Below, piece by piece: positions 20,551 to 28,550 of a stretch of 64,000 bases of DNA (the stretch's first letter is position 1; each line of letters opens with the position of its first letter). The notes under the pieces were generated by a model that was not told where the DNA came from, searched no databases, and was given only the letters and a program-made list of their open reading frames with translations. Origin of the DNA: Comamonas antarctica (lineage in GTDB: Bacteria > Pseudomonadota > Gammaproteobacteria > Burkholderiales > Burkholderiaceae_C). The position numbers and the translations under genes are program-made. Location: positions 448,001-512,000 of the forward strand of contig NZ_CP054840.1 in the NCBI RefSeq assembly GCF_013363755.1, read 5' to 3'.

Positions 20551-22207
20551 GCCGCAAGCCTAAGGCACGAATGCGTTCCACATGGGCCAGTAGGGATCTT
20601 TCGGCGACGGGCCAGAGCGCGGGCGGCGCGTCGTCGTAGGCCAGGCGCACCCAATCCTGCGGCGTGCCGTCGGGCGCGGCCTGCATGGCGCGCAGCACCT
20701 TGGCCTCGCGCGCCAGCCGGTGGCTGTGCAGCCGCGCAATCACGCGGCGCGCATTGCCCAGCACATGGCCATGCGCGGGCAGGATGAAGTCGACGCCATG
20801 CTGCGCGCAGAGCGCATCGAGCTTGTCCAGCGATTGCAGGTAGTCGGCCATGTTGCCGTCGGGCGGGTCGATCACCGTGGTGCTGCCATTGAGGATATGG
20901 TCGCCGCTGAACAGCAGCGCGTCTTCCTCCAGCAGAAAGCAGACATGGTTGGCCGCATGGCCGGGCGTGAACACCGCCTGCAGGCTGTGGCTCACCGCGC
21001 CCTCGGCGCTGGTGCCGCTGAGCACCAGGCGTTCGCCATCCGCCAGTGGACGGTCCGGCGAGAAGCGGCTTGCCGGGCGTGCCGTCGGCGCCGAGGGCAA
21101 TCCGCGGATGACTGGCGGCGGGCGCCCGCCTTGCGCCAGCAGCGCCTGCAGCAGCGCGGCACCCGGCGAGTGGTCGGCATGCGAGTGGGTGCAGACGATG
21201 TGCCGGATGTCGCCGCCCGCGGCCTCGAACAGCCGCTGCACATGCGCGGGATCATTCGGGCCGGGATCGATGGCGATGAAACCGGTCGCGGCCTCGCCCA
21301 CCAGGTAGCTGTTGGTGCCGGGCCCGGTCATCACTCCCGCGTTGGGCGCCGTGAGCCGCAGCACATTGCGCCGCAGCGCCACGGGCTGCTCGCTTTGCCA
21401 GTCCAGCGGGTGGAAGATCTGCCCGTCGGGGCTGACCATCTCCAGTTCGCCATAGGCCGATTCGTCCTCCATGTGGCGCCGCTCCTGGCCGCCGATCAGG
21501 CCGGTGCGCGGGCAGCAGTCCCAAAGCACTTCCTCGTGCGCGAGCGCGGCGAACAGCGCGTCGGTGGACTCGAAGCGCGCGAGCTTTTCCAGCGTCTTGA
21601 TGGTCGGAAAGATGATCAGGAAACCGCCCTGCGCATGGCGCTCGAGCGCGTCGGCCGGCGTGATCCACTGCGGCTCGAACTGCTCGCTCTCGTCGGCCAC
21701 CGGGGTCTGGCCCGCGGGCATGCGCGCGACCATGAATTGCGTGGCGAAGCGCTTGGGCATGTTGCGGTCGCCGGTCCAGTGCGCAAGGGCATGCAGTTCG
21801 TCGGCGGCGAGCGTCAGGCCGCGCGCCACGCATTGCGCGGCAAACGGCGCGCAGCGGTCGAGCGCCGCGATGTCCTCGGCATCGGCCATGCGGCCGTCGG
21901 CCCGGCGCGCCAGCAGCACGCCCAGCTCCTCGAAGCTTTCGCGGATCGCAGCGATCGCCTGCGTCAGGTGCGCATCGCTTTGCGTCGGGCGGCGCGCGGC
22001 GGCGGCGTGCGAGCGCGCGTCGAGTTCATCGATGCCGCCGCCCGGAAACACATAGGCGCCGGGCAGGAAGCTGGCCGTGGGCGAACGGCGCGTCATCAGC
22101 ACCTCGATGCCGCCGCCGCTCTTGTCGCGCAGCAGCAGGACGGTGGCCGCGGGCCGGGGGGCAACGGGGGGGCGCTGGACGCGCAGGAGCTGGCTCGGAC
22201 GGTTCAT
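20537..22207 (-). CDS. Nudix hydrolase - metallo-beta-lactamase fusion
   Basis: A 556-residue cytoplasmic protein with two enzyme domains. The N-terminal half (about residues 15-230) is a Nudix domain. Its box starts GGGIDELD, is interrupted by about 25 extra residues and ends AIRESFEELGVLL, an arrangement like NUDT19-type Nudix proteins. The C-terminal half (about 290-520) is a metallo-beta-lactamase fold with THSHADHSPG, FTPGHAANHVCF, FSGDHIL and PAHGH, so the two-metal site is complete. Nudix NUDT19 relatives cleave CoA-type nucleotides and MBL relatives of the LACTB2 type cleave RNA. The joint substrate is unknown. The downstream pseudouridine synthase gene overlaps it by 14 bases. Confidence 0.88.
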   Translation of the reverse strand: MNRPSQLLRVQRPPVAPRPAATVLLLRDKSGGGIEVLMTRRSPTASFLPGAYVFPGGGIDELDARSHAAAARRPTQSDAHLTQAIAAIRESFEELGVLLARRADGRMADAEDIAALDRCAPFAAQCVARGLTLAADELHALAHWTGDRNMPKRFATQFMVARMPAGQTPVADESEQFEPQWITPADALERHAQGGFLIIFPTIKTLEKLARFESTDALFAALAHEEVLWDCCPRTGLIGGQERRHMEDESAYGELEMVSPDGQIFHPLDWQSEQPVALRRNVLRLTAPNAGVMTGPGTNSYLVGEAATGFIAIDPGPNDPAHVQRLFEAAGGDIRHIVCTHSHADHSPGAALLQALLAQGGRPPPVIRGLPSAPTARPASRFSPDRPLADGERLVLSGTSAEGAVSHSLQAVFTPGHAANHVCFLLEEDALLFSGDHILNGSTTVIDPPDGNMADYLQSLDKLDALCAQHGVDFILPAHGHVLGNARRVIARLHSHRLAREAKVLRAMQAAPDGTPQDWVRLAYDDAPPALWPVAERSLLAHVERIRALGLRHVSN

Positions 22208-22222
22208 GGCGGGGACGGCGGC

Positions 22223-22612
22223 TTACTTGCCCTTGGAATAGCCGAGGGCGATGACCAGCGCGGTGATGAGGAAGAATGCCTGCAGTTCGAGAGCCCAGCC
22301 GCCCGAGTTGCCGATCGACAGGAACTGCCCGGTATGCACCAGCAGCAGCGCCACCAGCATGTTGCCGACGACGATCAATGCCGCGGGCACCACCCACACG
22401 CCGATCAGCAGCAATACCGGCGCGACCACCTCGCCCAGATAGACGCCGTATGCCAGCCAGGTCGGCAGGCCATGGCTGGCCACCATCTTCTCGATGCCGC
22501 CGATGCCGTGCGTGATCTTGGCCCAGCCATGGAACAGCAGCAGCAGTGCCAGCGTGATGCGCAGCAGCGCCATTGCGGCGCGGGGATGGTGCAGGTGGGA
22601 CCAGAAATTCAT
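22223..22612 (-). CDS. DoxX-family membrane protein
   Basis: A 129-residue inner-membrane protein with four predicted helices and the family opening ALLRITLALLLLFHGWAKITHG. DoxX relatives are linked to quinone or thiol redox chemistry and oxidative stress, but this one cannot be assigned. The frame extends upstream, but the ATG at 22612 has a GAGAGGAAACC Shine-Dalgarno and gives the normal DoxX N-terminus. It lies 15 bases before the Nudix/MBL gene and probably heads that minus-strand operon. Confidence 0.85.
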   Translation of the reverse strand: MNFWSHLHHPRAAMALLRITLALLLLFHGWAKITHGIGGIEKMVASHGLPTWLAYGVYLGEVVAPVLLLIGVWVVPAALIVVGNMLVALLLVHTGQFLSIGNSGGWALELQAFFLITALVIALGYSKGK

Positions 22613-22940
22613 GGGTTTCCTCTCGCAATGAAAAATCGGATGGCGGCCCTGATGGGGGGCGCCGCCAAGGTCAATGGATGCTTTGTGCCACAAGATGCGG
22701 CGCCTGGCTGTTGCTTGCGCGCCAATGTCGCGCCAGCGTTGCGAGCAAGCCAATCGCCTGGGGCTTTGCAGGACTGCTTCCCGTGTTCCTGTAGGCCTGG
22801 AGGCCAAGCTGCATTTGCAATGATACAAATGCCTGGAACGCCTCTAGGATCGCATCAGGCCAACCATCCATCGGCCAGAAAAAACGCCTGCAACGCCGGT
22901 GGCGCAAGCGGGCACCAATCAACAACTGGAGGAAATTTTC
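22613..22940. promoter_or_regulatory. Divergent intergenic region, doxX / SYLF lipoprotein
   Basis: This 328-base gap between head-to-head genes has no credible gene. It holds a perfect inverted repeat, GCATTTG (22811-22817), 8-base spacer, CAAATGC (22826-22832), which also fits the LysR T-N11-A pattern. I see no confident -35/-10 pair. Confidence 0.5.
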
Positions 22941-23528
22941 ATGATGACCCAATCCGTTCGCTCCCTGCTGATCGCTGCATCTGTCGCCGTGGGCGGCGTG
23001 GCCATGGTCGGTTGCACCACAACCTCTCCCTCCGACGTTCAGACTGCGCCGCGCGCCACGAGCAGCTCGATGGACGCGCAAGTCGACGCCACGCTGGCGC
23101 GCCTGTACTCCACCGTTCCCGGCTCGCGTGAGCTGGTGGCGCGCTCCAAGGCCGTGCTGGTGTTCCCCACCGTCATCGGCGGCAGCTTCGTGCTCGGCGC
23201 CGAGCACGGCCGCGGGGCGCTGCGCTCGGGTTCGCGCACGCTGGGCTACTACAGCACCACCGCGGCCTCGATCGGCTGGCAGGCCGGCGGCCAGTCCAAG
23301 GCGGTCATCTATGTGTTCAACACCCAGGAGGCACTGGACAAGTTCGTGAACGGCAACGGCTGGTCGGCCGGCGTCGACGCCACCGTGGCCGTGGGCCGCG
23401 TCGGTGCCAATGGCACGATCGACACCACGACCGCCCAGCAGCCCGTGTCGAGCTGGGTGATGACCAATGCCGGCCTGGAAGCCGGTGCCTCGCTGCAGGG
23501 CGCGCGCATCCACAAGATCAACCTGTAA
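22941..23528 (+). CDS. SYLF/Ysc84-domain lipoprotein
   Basis: A 195-residue secreted protein with a lipoprotein signal (MMTQSVRSLLIAASVAVGG, lipobox MVGC near residue 25). A SYLF domain follows: ARSKAVLVFPTVIGGSFVLGAEHGRG, TAASIGWQAGGQSKAVIYVFNT and the Gly-rich C-terminal half. SYLF domains bind phospholipid in the studied eukaryotic cases. The bacterial periplasmic role is not established. The ATG at 22941 follows GGAGGAAA, and the longer upstream frame adds no conserved sequence. It stands alone, divergent from doxX. Confidence 0.87.
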   Translation: MMTQSVRSLLIAASVAVGGVAMVGCTTTSPSDVQTAPRATSSSMDAQVDATLARLYSTVPGSRELVARSKAVLVFPTVIGGSFVLGAEHGRGALRSGSRTLGYYSTTAASIGWQAGGQSKAVIYVFNTQEALDKFVNGNGWSAGVDATVAVGRVGANGTIDTTTAQQPVSSWVMTNAGLEAGASLQGARIHKINL

Positions 23529-23654
23529 TGCCTGCCGGGCGGCTCTCGCGCTGCCCGCTGGTTTGCCTTCAAGGGCGTGTCCGTCGCAGTGGCGGGCACG
23601 CCCTTGTCATTGCGGTCATGGCATCGGCGCGCGACTGGCGGATAATTGCCGACC

Positions 23655-24524
23655 ATGCAAATCCGCTTCACCAAGATGCAGGGCGCGGGCAACGACTTTG
23701 TCGTGCTCGATGAAACCCGGGGCCTGCTGGGCCTGTCGCCTGCCCAGTACCGTTTCCTGGCCGACCGCCACTTCGGCGTCGGCGCCGACCAGATCCTCAG
23801 CGTCCGGCCCGCGCCGGAGGCCGGCATCGATTTCGAATACGCGATCCACAACGCCGATGGCGGCGAGGTGGAGCAGTGCGGCAATGGCGCGCGCTGCTTT
23901 GCGCGCTATGTGCACGACCGCGGCCTGACCGACAAGAGCGTGATCCGCGTCAAGACGCTTTCCGGCGTGATCGCGCCCGAACTCGTGGCCGATGGCCGGG
24001 TGCGCGTCGACATGGGCCGGCCCGAGCTGCGGCCCGCGCAGGTACCGTTCGATGCCGCGGGCCTCGCGCCGCGCAGCGAGGGCGCGGCGCAGCTGTGGCC
24101 GCTGCTCCTGGACGATGCATCGACGCAGTGGGTGATGCCGGTATCGATGGGCAATCCCCATGCCGTGCTCTGGGTCGACGACGCGGATACCGCGCCCGTT
24201 GCCGTGCTGGGCCCGCAGATCGAGCGCCATCCGCGCTTTCCCCAGCGCGTCAACGCCGGCTTCCTGCAGCGCCTGAGCCGCAGCGAAGTGCGGCTGCGCG
24301 TGTTCGAGCGCGGCGCGGGCGAGACGCTGGCCTGCGGCACGGGCGCCTGCGCGGCCGTCGTGGCCGGCATCCGCCAGGGCCTGCTCGATACGCAGGTGCA
24401 GGTGCATACGCGCGGCGGCCTGCTGGGCATTGCCTGGTCCGGAAACGACGCCGACAGCGTCTTCATGACCGGCCCTGCGACCTTTGTTTTTGACGGACAG
24501 ATTGAAATTCCCGAAGCACCATGA
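23655..24524 (+). CDS. dapF: Diaminopimelate epimerase
   Basis: A 289-residue cytoplasmic, cofactor-free racemase that converts LL- to meso-diaminopimelate for lysine and for peptidoglycan cross-links. The two active-site cysteines are in [13 protein letters not shown] and in [25 protein letters not shown] is the standard N-terminus, which fixes the ATG at 23655 over one three codons earlier. It overlaps the next gene by four bases (ATGA). Its product feeds MurE, encoded 12 kb downstream, whose DNPR motif indicates use of meso-diaminopimelate. Confidence 0.96.
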   Translation: MQIRFTKMQGAGNDFVVLDETRGLLGLSPAQYRFLADRHFGVGADQILSVRPAPEAGIDFEYAIHNADGGEVEQCGNGARCFARYVHDRGLTDKSVIRVKTLSGVIAPELVADGRVRVDMGRPELRPAQVPFDAAGLAPRSEGAAQLWPLLLDDASTQWVMPVSMGNPHAVLWVDDADTAPVAVLGPQIERHPRFPQRVNAGFLQRLSRSEVRLRVFERGAGETLACGTGACAAVVAGIRQGLLDTQVQVHTRGGLLGIAWSGNDADSVFMTGPATFVFDGQIEIPEAP

Positions 24525-25246
24525 ACGACAGCACGAGCCTCGACCACGCATTGGCTACCAGCGAAGACAGCATTGCCGCCTACCTGACCAAGTCCCCGGA
24601 CTTCTTTGAACGCCATGCCGAAGTGCTGACCGGCGTGCGCCTCACCAGCGTCCACGGCCACCGCGCGGTGAGCCTGCAGGAGCGCCAGGCCGAGATGCTG
24701 CGCGACAAGATCAAGGGCCTGGAGCAGCGCATCATGGAGATGATGCGCAACAGCAGCGAGAACGCGGCCATCGCGCAGAAGATCCACCGCTGGAGCTGCG
24801 ACCTCGCGGCCGTGGTCGAGGCGCGCGACCTGCCGCATGCGATCACCGAGGGCCTGCGCCAGGTGTTTGACGTGCCCGAGGCCGCGATCCGGGTCTGGGA
24901 TGTGGCGGCGCCGTTTTCGGGCTCGCTGTTCACCATGGGCGTGAGCAGCGATGTGAAGGCCTTTGCCTCCTCGCTGACGCTGCCGTTCTGCGGCCCCAAC
25001 CTGGGATTCGAGCCCGTGGGCTGGCTCTCGCGCGCCGATTCCGTGCAGTCGCTGGCCTTGCTGCCGCTGCGCACGGGCCCGGTGGGCGCGGCGTCGCCCG
25101 CGTTCGGCATGCTGGTGCTGGGATCGCCCGATCCGCTGCGCTTCGATGCGACCATGGGCACCGAATTCCTGATGCGCATTGCCGAGCAGGCGAGTGCCGC
25201 GCTGGTGCGCATGCGCCCGGCCGCGCGCACGCTCAGCGCGGTCTGA
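24521..25246 (+). CDS. DUF484-family protein
   Basis: A 241-residue cytoplasmic protein with a GAF-like core. An N-terminal segment ([23 protein letters not shown]) leads into a coiled-coil stretch ([26 protein letters not shown]), then the ligand-binding-like domain ending in [19 protein letters not shown]484 genes sit between dapF and xerC in many Proteobacteria, including E. coli yigA. Function is not established. It overlaps dapF by four bases and ends three bases before xerC, so the three genes form a coupled operon. Confidence 0.92.
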   Translation: MNDSTSLDHALATSEDSIAAYLTKSPDFFERHAEVLTGVRLTSVHGHRAVSLQERQAEMLRDKIKGLEQRIMEMMRNSSENAAIAQKIHRWSCDLAAVVEARDLPHAITEGLRQVFDVPEAAIRVWDVAAPFSGSLFTMGVSSDVKAFASSLTLPFCGPNLGFEPVGWLSRADSVQSLALLPLRTGPVGAASPAFGMLVLGSPDPLRFDATMGTEFLMRIAEQASAALVRMRPAARTLSAV

Positions 25247-25249
25247 GCC

Positions 25250-26221
25250 ATGGAGTCCGCAGCGTCCGAGCCTTGCGCCCCGGCGCTGCCCGCCCCGGCG
25301 CTGGCCTATCTCGAACATGTGCGCGTCGAAAAGCGCCTGGCGCCGCGCACGCACACGCTCTATACGCTGGACCTGCAGAAGCTGGCCGGTTTTGCGCAGG
25401 CCGCCCAGGTCGAACTGCTGGCGCTGCAGCCCGCGCACATCCGGCGCTTCGCCGCGCAGATGCACGGCGCCGGGCGCAGCGCGCGCGGCATTGCCTTGAT
25501 CCTCTCGGGCTGGCGCGGCTTCTTCCAGTGGGCCGCGCGCCAGGGCCTGGTGCCAATGAATCCCGTCGAGGGCGTGCGTGCCCCGCGCGCGCCCAAGCCG
25601 CTGCCCAAGGCGCTGGGTGTGGAGGATGCCTTGCAGTTGGTCAATCATGTGAATGCCGAAGCCGATCCATGGCTAGAAGCGCGCGATGCGGCGATGGCTG
25701 AACTGCTCTACGGCAGCGGCCTGCGGGTTGCGGAGCTGGTCGGCCTCGATGTCGCCCCCGGGCCTGATACCGAGCGCCTGGCGCGCGGCTGGATCGATCT
25801 GGCGGCCGGCGAGGCCCATGTGCTGGGCAAGGGCAGCAAGCGGCGCATCGTGCCCGTGGGAAACGCTGCCGTGCAGGCGTTGCATTCCTGGCTGGCGATA
25901 CGCGCGCACCCCATTGCAGCCGGTGCGCTCGAGCCGGCGCTGTTCATCGGCCGGCGCGGCGCGCGGCTCACGGCGCAGTCGGTCTGGGTGCGCCTGCGCG
26001 CACGCGCGCGCCAGGCGGGCCTCACGACCTCGGTGCATCCGCATGTGCTGCGCCATTCGTTTGCCAGCCACCTGCTGCAGTCCAGCGGCGACCTGCGCGC
26101 GGTGCAGGAGCTGCTGGGGCATGCCAGCATCGCCACCACGCAGATCTATACCCGCCTGGACTTCCAGCATCTGGCCCAGGCGTACGAGAACGCCCATCCG
26201 CGCGCAAGACGCAAGCGTTGA
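25250..26221 (+). CDS. xerC: Tyrosine recombinase XerC
   Basis: A 323-residue site-specific recombinase that works with XerD at the dif site to separate chromosome dimers at division. It has an N-terminal SAM-like DNA-binding domain (about residues 10-100) and a catalytic domain. The catalytic residues are all visible: Arg in YGSGLRVAELVGL, Lys in GKGSKRR, His-x-x-Arg in HVLRHSFASHLL, His in LLGHASIATTQIY and the nucleophile Tyr in TQIYTRLD. It ends the dapF-DUF484-xerC operon. It is a housekeeping recombinase, not part of an integron or phage, as no attachment sites or cassettes flank it. Confidence 0.95.
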   Translation: MESAASEPCAPALPAPALAYLEHVRVEKRLAPRTHTLYTLDLQKLAGFAQAAQVELLALQPAHIRRFAAQMHGAGRSARGIALILSGWRGFFQWAARQGLVPMNPVEGVRAPRAPKPLPKALGVEDALQLVNHVNAEADPWLEARDAAMAELLYGSGLRVAELVGLDVAPGPDTERLARGWIDLAAGEAHVLGKGSKRRIVPVGNAAVQALHSWLAIRAHPIAAGALEPALFIGRRGARLTAQSVWVRLRARARQAGLTTSVHPHVLRHSFASHLLQSSGDLRAVQELLGHASIATTQIYTRLDFQHLAQAYENAHPRARRKR

Positions 26222-26357
26222 GCAGGCCGCTGGCGGCCGCCCCTTGAATCCGCCGCTAGACTCCCCATATGACCCGTTTCAGGCAGGGCCTGCGGCCTGC
26301 TGGCCATGCAGGCGCCTGTGTCCGGCGCACCTCGAGCATCCACTTCTAGGCGATTCC

Positions 26358-27464
26358 ATGTCTCTCATTCCTGTCACCATCCTCACCGGCTTCCTGGGCT
26401 CGGGCAAGACCACACTGCTCAAGCGCGTGCTCAGCGAATCCCATGGCCAGAAGATTGCCGTCATTGAAAACGAGTTCGGTGAGGAAAACATCGACTCCGA
26501 CATCCTCAAGACGGAGTCCAAGGAGCAGATCGTGCAGATGAGCAACGGCTGCATCTGCTGCACCATCCGCGAGGACCTGCGCGAGACGCTGCAGCAACTG
26601 GCCGCCAAGCGCCGCAGGGGCGAGGTGGTGTTCGACCGCGTGATCATTGAAACCACGGGCGTGGCCGATCCCGGCCCGGTGGCACAGACCTTCTTCATGG
26701 ATGACGAGGTGGCCGAGTCCTATCTGATCGACTCCATCATCACCCTGGTCGACGCCAAGCATGCCGACCAGCAGCTGGACACGCGCCAGGAAGCGCGCCG
26801 CCAGGTGGGCTTTGCCGACCAGATCTTCCTGTCCAAGACCGACCTGGTCAGCGACGAGGCGCAGCAGGCCTTGATCCACCGCCTCAAGCACATGAACCCG
26901 CGCGCGCCGATCCAGGCCGTGCATTTCGGCGATGTGTCGCTGAACCAGGTGCTGGACCTGCGTGGCTTCAATCTCAATGCCAAGCTCGACATCGACCCCG
27001 AGTTCCTCAAGGAAGACGACGGCCATTCCCATGGCCATGGGCACGACCACGGCCATGACCATGAAGATTGCGACCATGACCACGGCCATTGCGAACATGA
27101 CGCGCATGCGGGCCACGACCACGCGCCCGGCGAGGCCTGCAACCACCCGCACCACCATCACCACGATGACGATGTGAAAAGCTTCGTCTACCGTGCGGAC
27201 CGCGCATTCGATCCGGCCAAGCTGGAGGACTTCCTGGGTGCCATCGTCAACATCTACGGTCCGAAGATGCTGCGCTACAAGGGCGTGCTGAACATGCAGG
27301 GCACGGAGCGCAAGGTGATCTTCCAGGGCGTTCACCAGCTGATGGGCAGCGATCTCGGCCCGGCCTGGGACGAGAATGAAAAGCGCCAGAGCAAGATGGT
27401 GTTCATCGGCATCGACCTGCCGCAGGACATCTTCCGGTCCGGCTTGGACCAGTGCCAGGTCTGA
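26358..27464 (+). CDS. CobW/COG0523 G3E GTPase with His-rich metal loop
   Basis: A 368-residue cytoplasmic GTPase of the metallochaperone family COG0523. Walker A is GFLGSGKTT (residues 11-19), the metal motif CxCC is GCICCTI (Cys65, Cys67 and Cys68), and base recognition is SKTD. Between about residues 223 and 272 lies a stretch with more than 20 His and many Asp, then a CobW C-terminal domain (DFLGAIVNIYGPKMLRYKG). Such His-rich members are linked to zinc or cobalt delivery. The ATG at 26358 gives the canonical N-terminus. The frame is open upstream through xerC, but those residues are unrelated. The downstream neighbour is a zinc-finger-depleted DksA, which supports a zinc-related role. 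Confidence 0.92.
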   Translation: MSLIPVTILTGFLGSGKTTLLKRVLSESHGQKIAVIENEFGEENIDSDILKTESKEQIVQMSNGCICCTIREDLRETLQQLAAKRRRGEVVFDRVIIETTGVADPGPVAQTFFMDDEVAESYLIDSIITLVDAKHADQQLDTRQEARRQVGFADQIFLSKTDLVSDEAQQALIHRLKHMNPRAPIQAVHFGDVSLNQVLDLRGFNLNAKLDIDPEFLKEDDGHSHGHGHDHGHDHEDCDHDHGHCEHDAHAGHDHAPGEACNHPHHHHHDDDVKSFVYRADRAFDPAKLEDFLGAIVNIYGPKMLRYKGVLNMQGTERKVIFQGVHQLMGSDLGPAWDENEKRQSKMVFIGIDLPQDIFRSGLDQCQV

Positions 27465-27618
27465 AGCTTGCGCAAACGGTAGGACGGAGGCGATAGTCGA
27501 GGTCGGATTTCGGCTGGGGCTGATGGCGTTGTAGGGAAATGCGCGCATTTGTGGCGACTTGAGTGCAAATGAACGCGTTAGGTGAATAACCCGAATGTGG
27601 GGGAAACACAACGCTGTG

Positions 27619-27645
27619 TTGGCACCCGCTGGTGATCGATACAAT
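27619..27645 (+). promoter_or_regulatory. Possible promoter of dksA
   Basis: TTGGCA (27619-27624) and TACAAT (27640-27645), with a 15-base spacer, followed by a GC-rich discriminator CGCGCCCC. The spacer is short for sigma-70, but the hexamers are good. A GC-rich discriminator is typical of promoters inhibited by DksA and ppGpp, which would fit the self-inhibition known for E. coli dksA. Confidence 0.4.
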
Positions 27646-27730
27646 CGCGCCCCTAAAGAGAACCCGGAAGGCAAGACCCACTGGGCTTGCTCCCCAGCCA
27701 GGGGCCGGTCGCACCGAGAGGAGACAGGAA

Positions 27731-28501
27731 GTGAATGCCGAGACCCGCAAAGTGAAAGCAGTTGCCAAGCCCGCCGCCAAGAAGGTGGCTGCCAAGGTGG
27801 CTGCCAAGACCGCTACACAGGCTGCGAAGATGCCTGTGCCTCCTGCTGCGGTCCATCCCGCGCCTCCTCCTCTGGCGCCGGCCGCCGCCGCTGGTGCCGG
27901 CCTGGTGCGCAGCACCCGGCCTTCCGCCCGCCTGGCCCAATTGACCGTTCCCTCCATGGCCCCGGCGGCGGCCTTCGATGCCGCCAAAGCCAGTTACATC
28001 AACACCATGCCCACAACCATGCAAGCAACTTCGATGACTGCTGCAAAGAAAGATCCTCAATTGGCCAACAACTGGAAGACCAAACCCGCGGAAGAGCTGC
28101 TTGATGCCGAAGTGCTCGCCATGCCCGAAGAAGAGTACATGAACGACAAGCAGATGGCGTTTTTCCGCCACAAGCTGGTTCTGCTCAAACAGGACATGCA
28201 CAACAACGCCGGCGAGACTGCAGAGAATCTGCGTGAGGACACGGTGGTCGTGCCCGATCCCGCCGACCGTGCCACGATCGAAGAAGAGCATGCGCTGGAA
28301 CTGCGCACGCGCGACCGCGAACGCAAGCTGCTCAAGAAGATCGAGCAATCGATCGCGCGCATCGACGCCGGCGACTACGGCTACTGCGACGAGACCGGCG
28401 AGCCCATCGGCGTCGGCCGCCTGCTGGCCCGCCCGACGGCCACGCTGTCGCTCGAAGCCCAGCAACGCCGCGAACTCAAGCAAAAAATGTTTGGCGATTA
28501 A
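27731..28501 (+). CDS. dksA: RNA polymerase-binding transcription factor DksA, C-T-S-A type with long N-terminal tail
   Basis: A 256-residue protein, over 100 longer than E. coli DksA (151). The C-terminal 150 residues are the DksA core: a coiled coil with EEHALELRTRDRERKLLKKIEQSIARIDAGDYGYC, then the zinc-finger region. Of the four Cys of E. coli only one remains. The positions read C, T, S, A (YCDET and TLSLEA), as in Pseudomonas DksA2 and Rhodobacter DksA, which fold without zinc. The added N-terminus is rich in Lys and Ala (KKVAAKVAAKTATQAAK), then in Pro. GTG at 27731 follows AGAGGAGACAG and was chosen for that. An ATG at 28036 would give the short form. Confidence 0.93.
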   Translation: MNAETRKVKAVAKPAAKKVAAKVAAKTATQAAKMPVPPAAVHPAPPPLAPAAAAGAGLVRSTRPSARLAQLTVPSMAPAAAFDAAKASYINTMPTTMQATSMTAAKKDPQLANNWKTKPAEELLDAEVLAMPEEEYMNDKQMAFFRHKLVLLKQDMHNNAGETAENLREDTVVVPDPADRATIEEEHALELRTRDRERKLLKKIEQSIARIDAGDYGYCDETGEPIGVGRLLARPTATLSLEAQQRRELKQKMFGD

Positions 28502-28550
28502 GGGGAATTCCACCTCGCACCACAGGCCACTTGCGCTACGCTGACCGTCC

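Noticed and set aside
20720..23131. Open frame of 803 codons on the plus strand
   Set aside because: It runs antisense to the Nudix/MBL and DoxX genes and on into the SYLF gene in a wrong frame. No motif, and composition typical of shadows.
25250..26221. Tyrosine recombinase as a sign of an integron or genomic island
   Set aside because: The sequence, length and the dapF-DUF484 context identify the housekeeping XerC. No tRNA, attachment site, cassette or phage gene is nearby.
27024..27173. His/Asp-rich coding stretch as a sequencing artefact or frame error
   Set aside because: The frame stays open on both sides, with family sequence before and after. His-rich loops at this position are common in COG0523 proteins.
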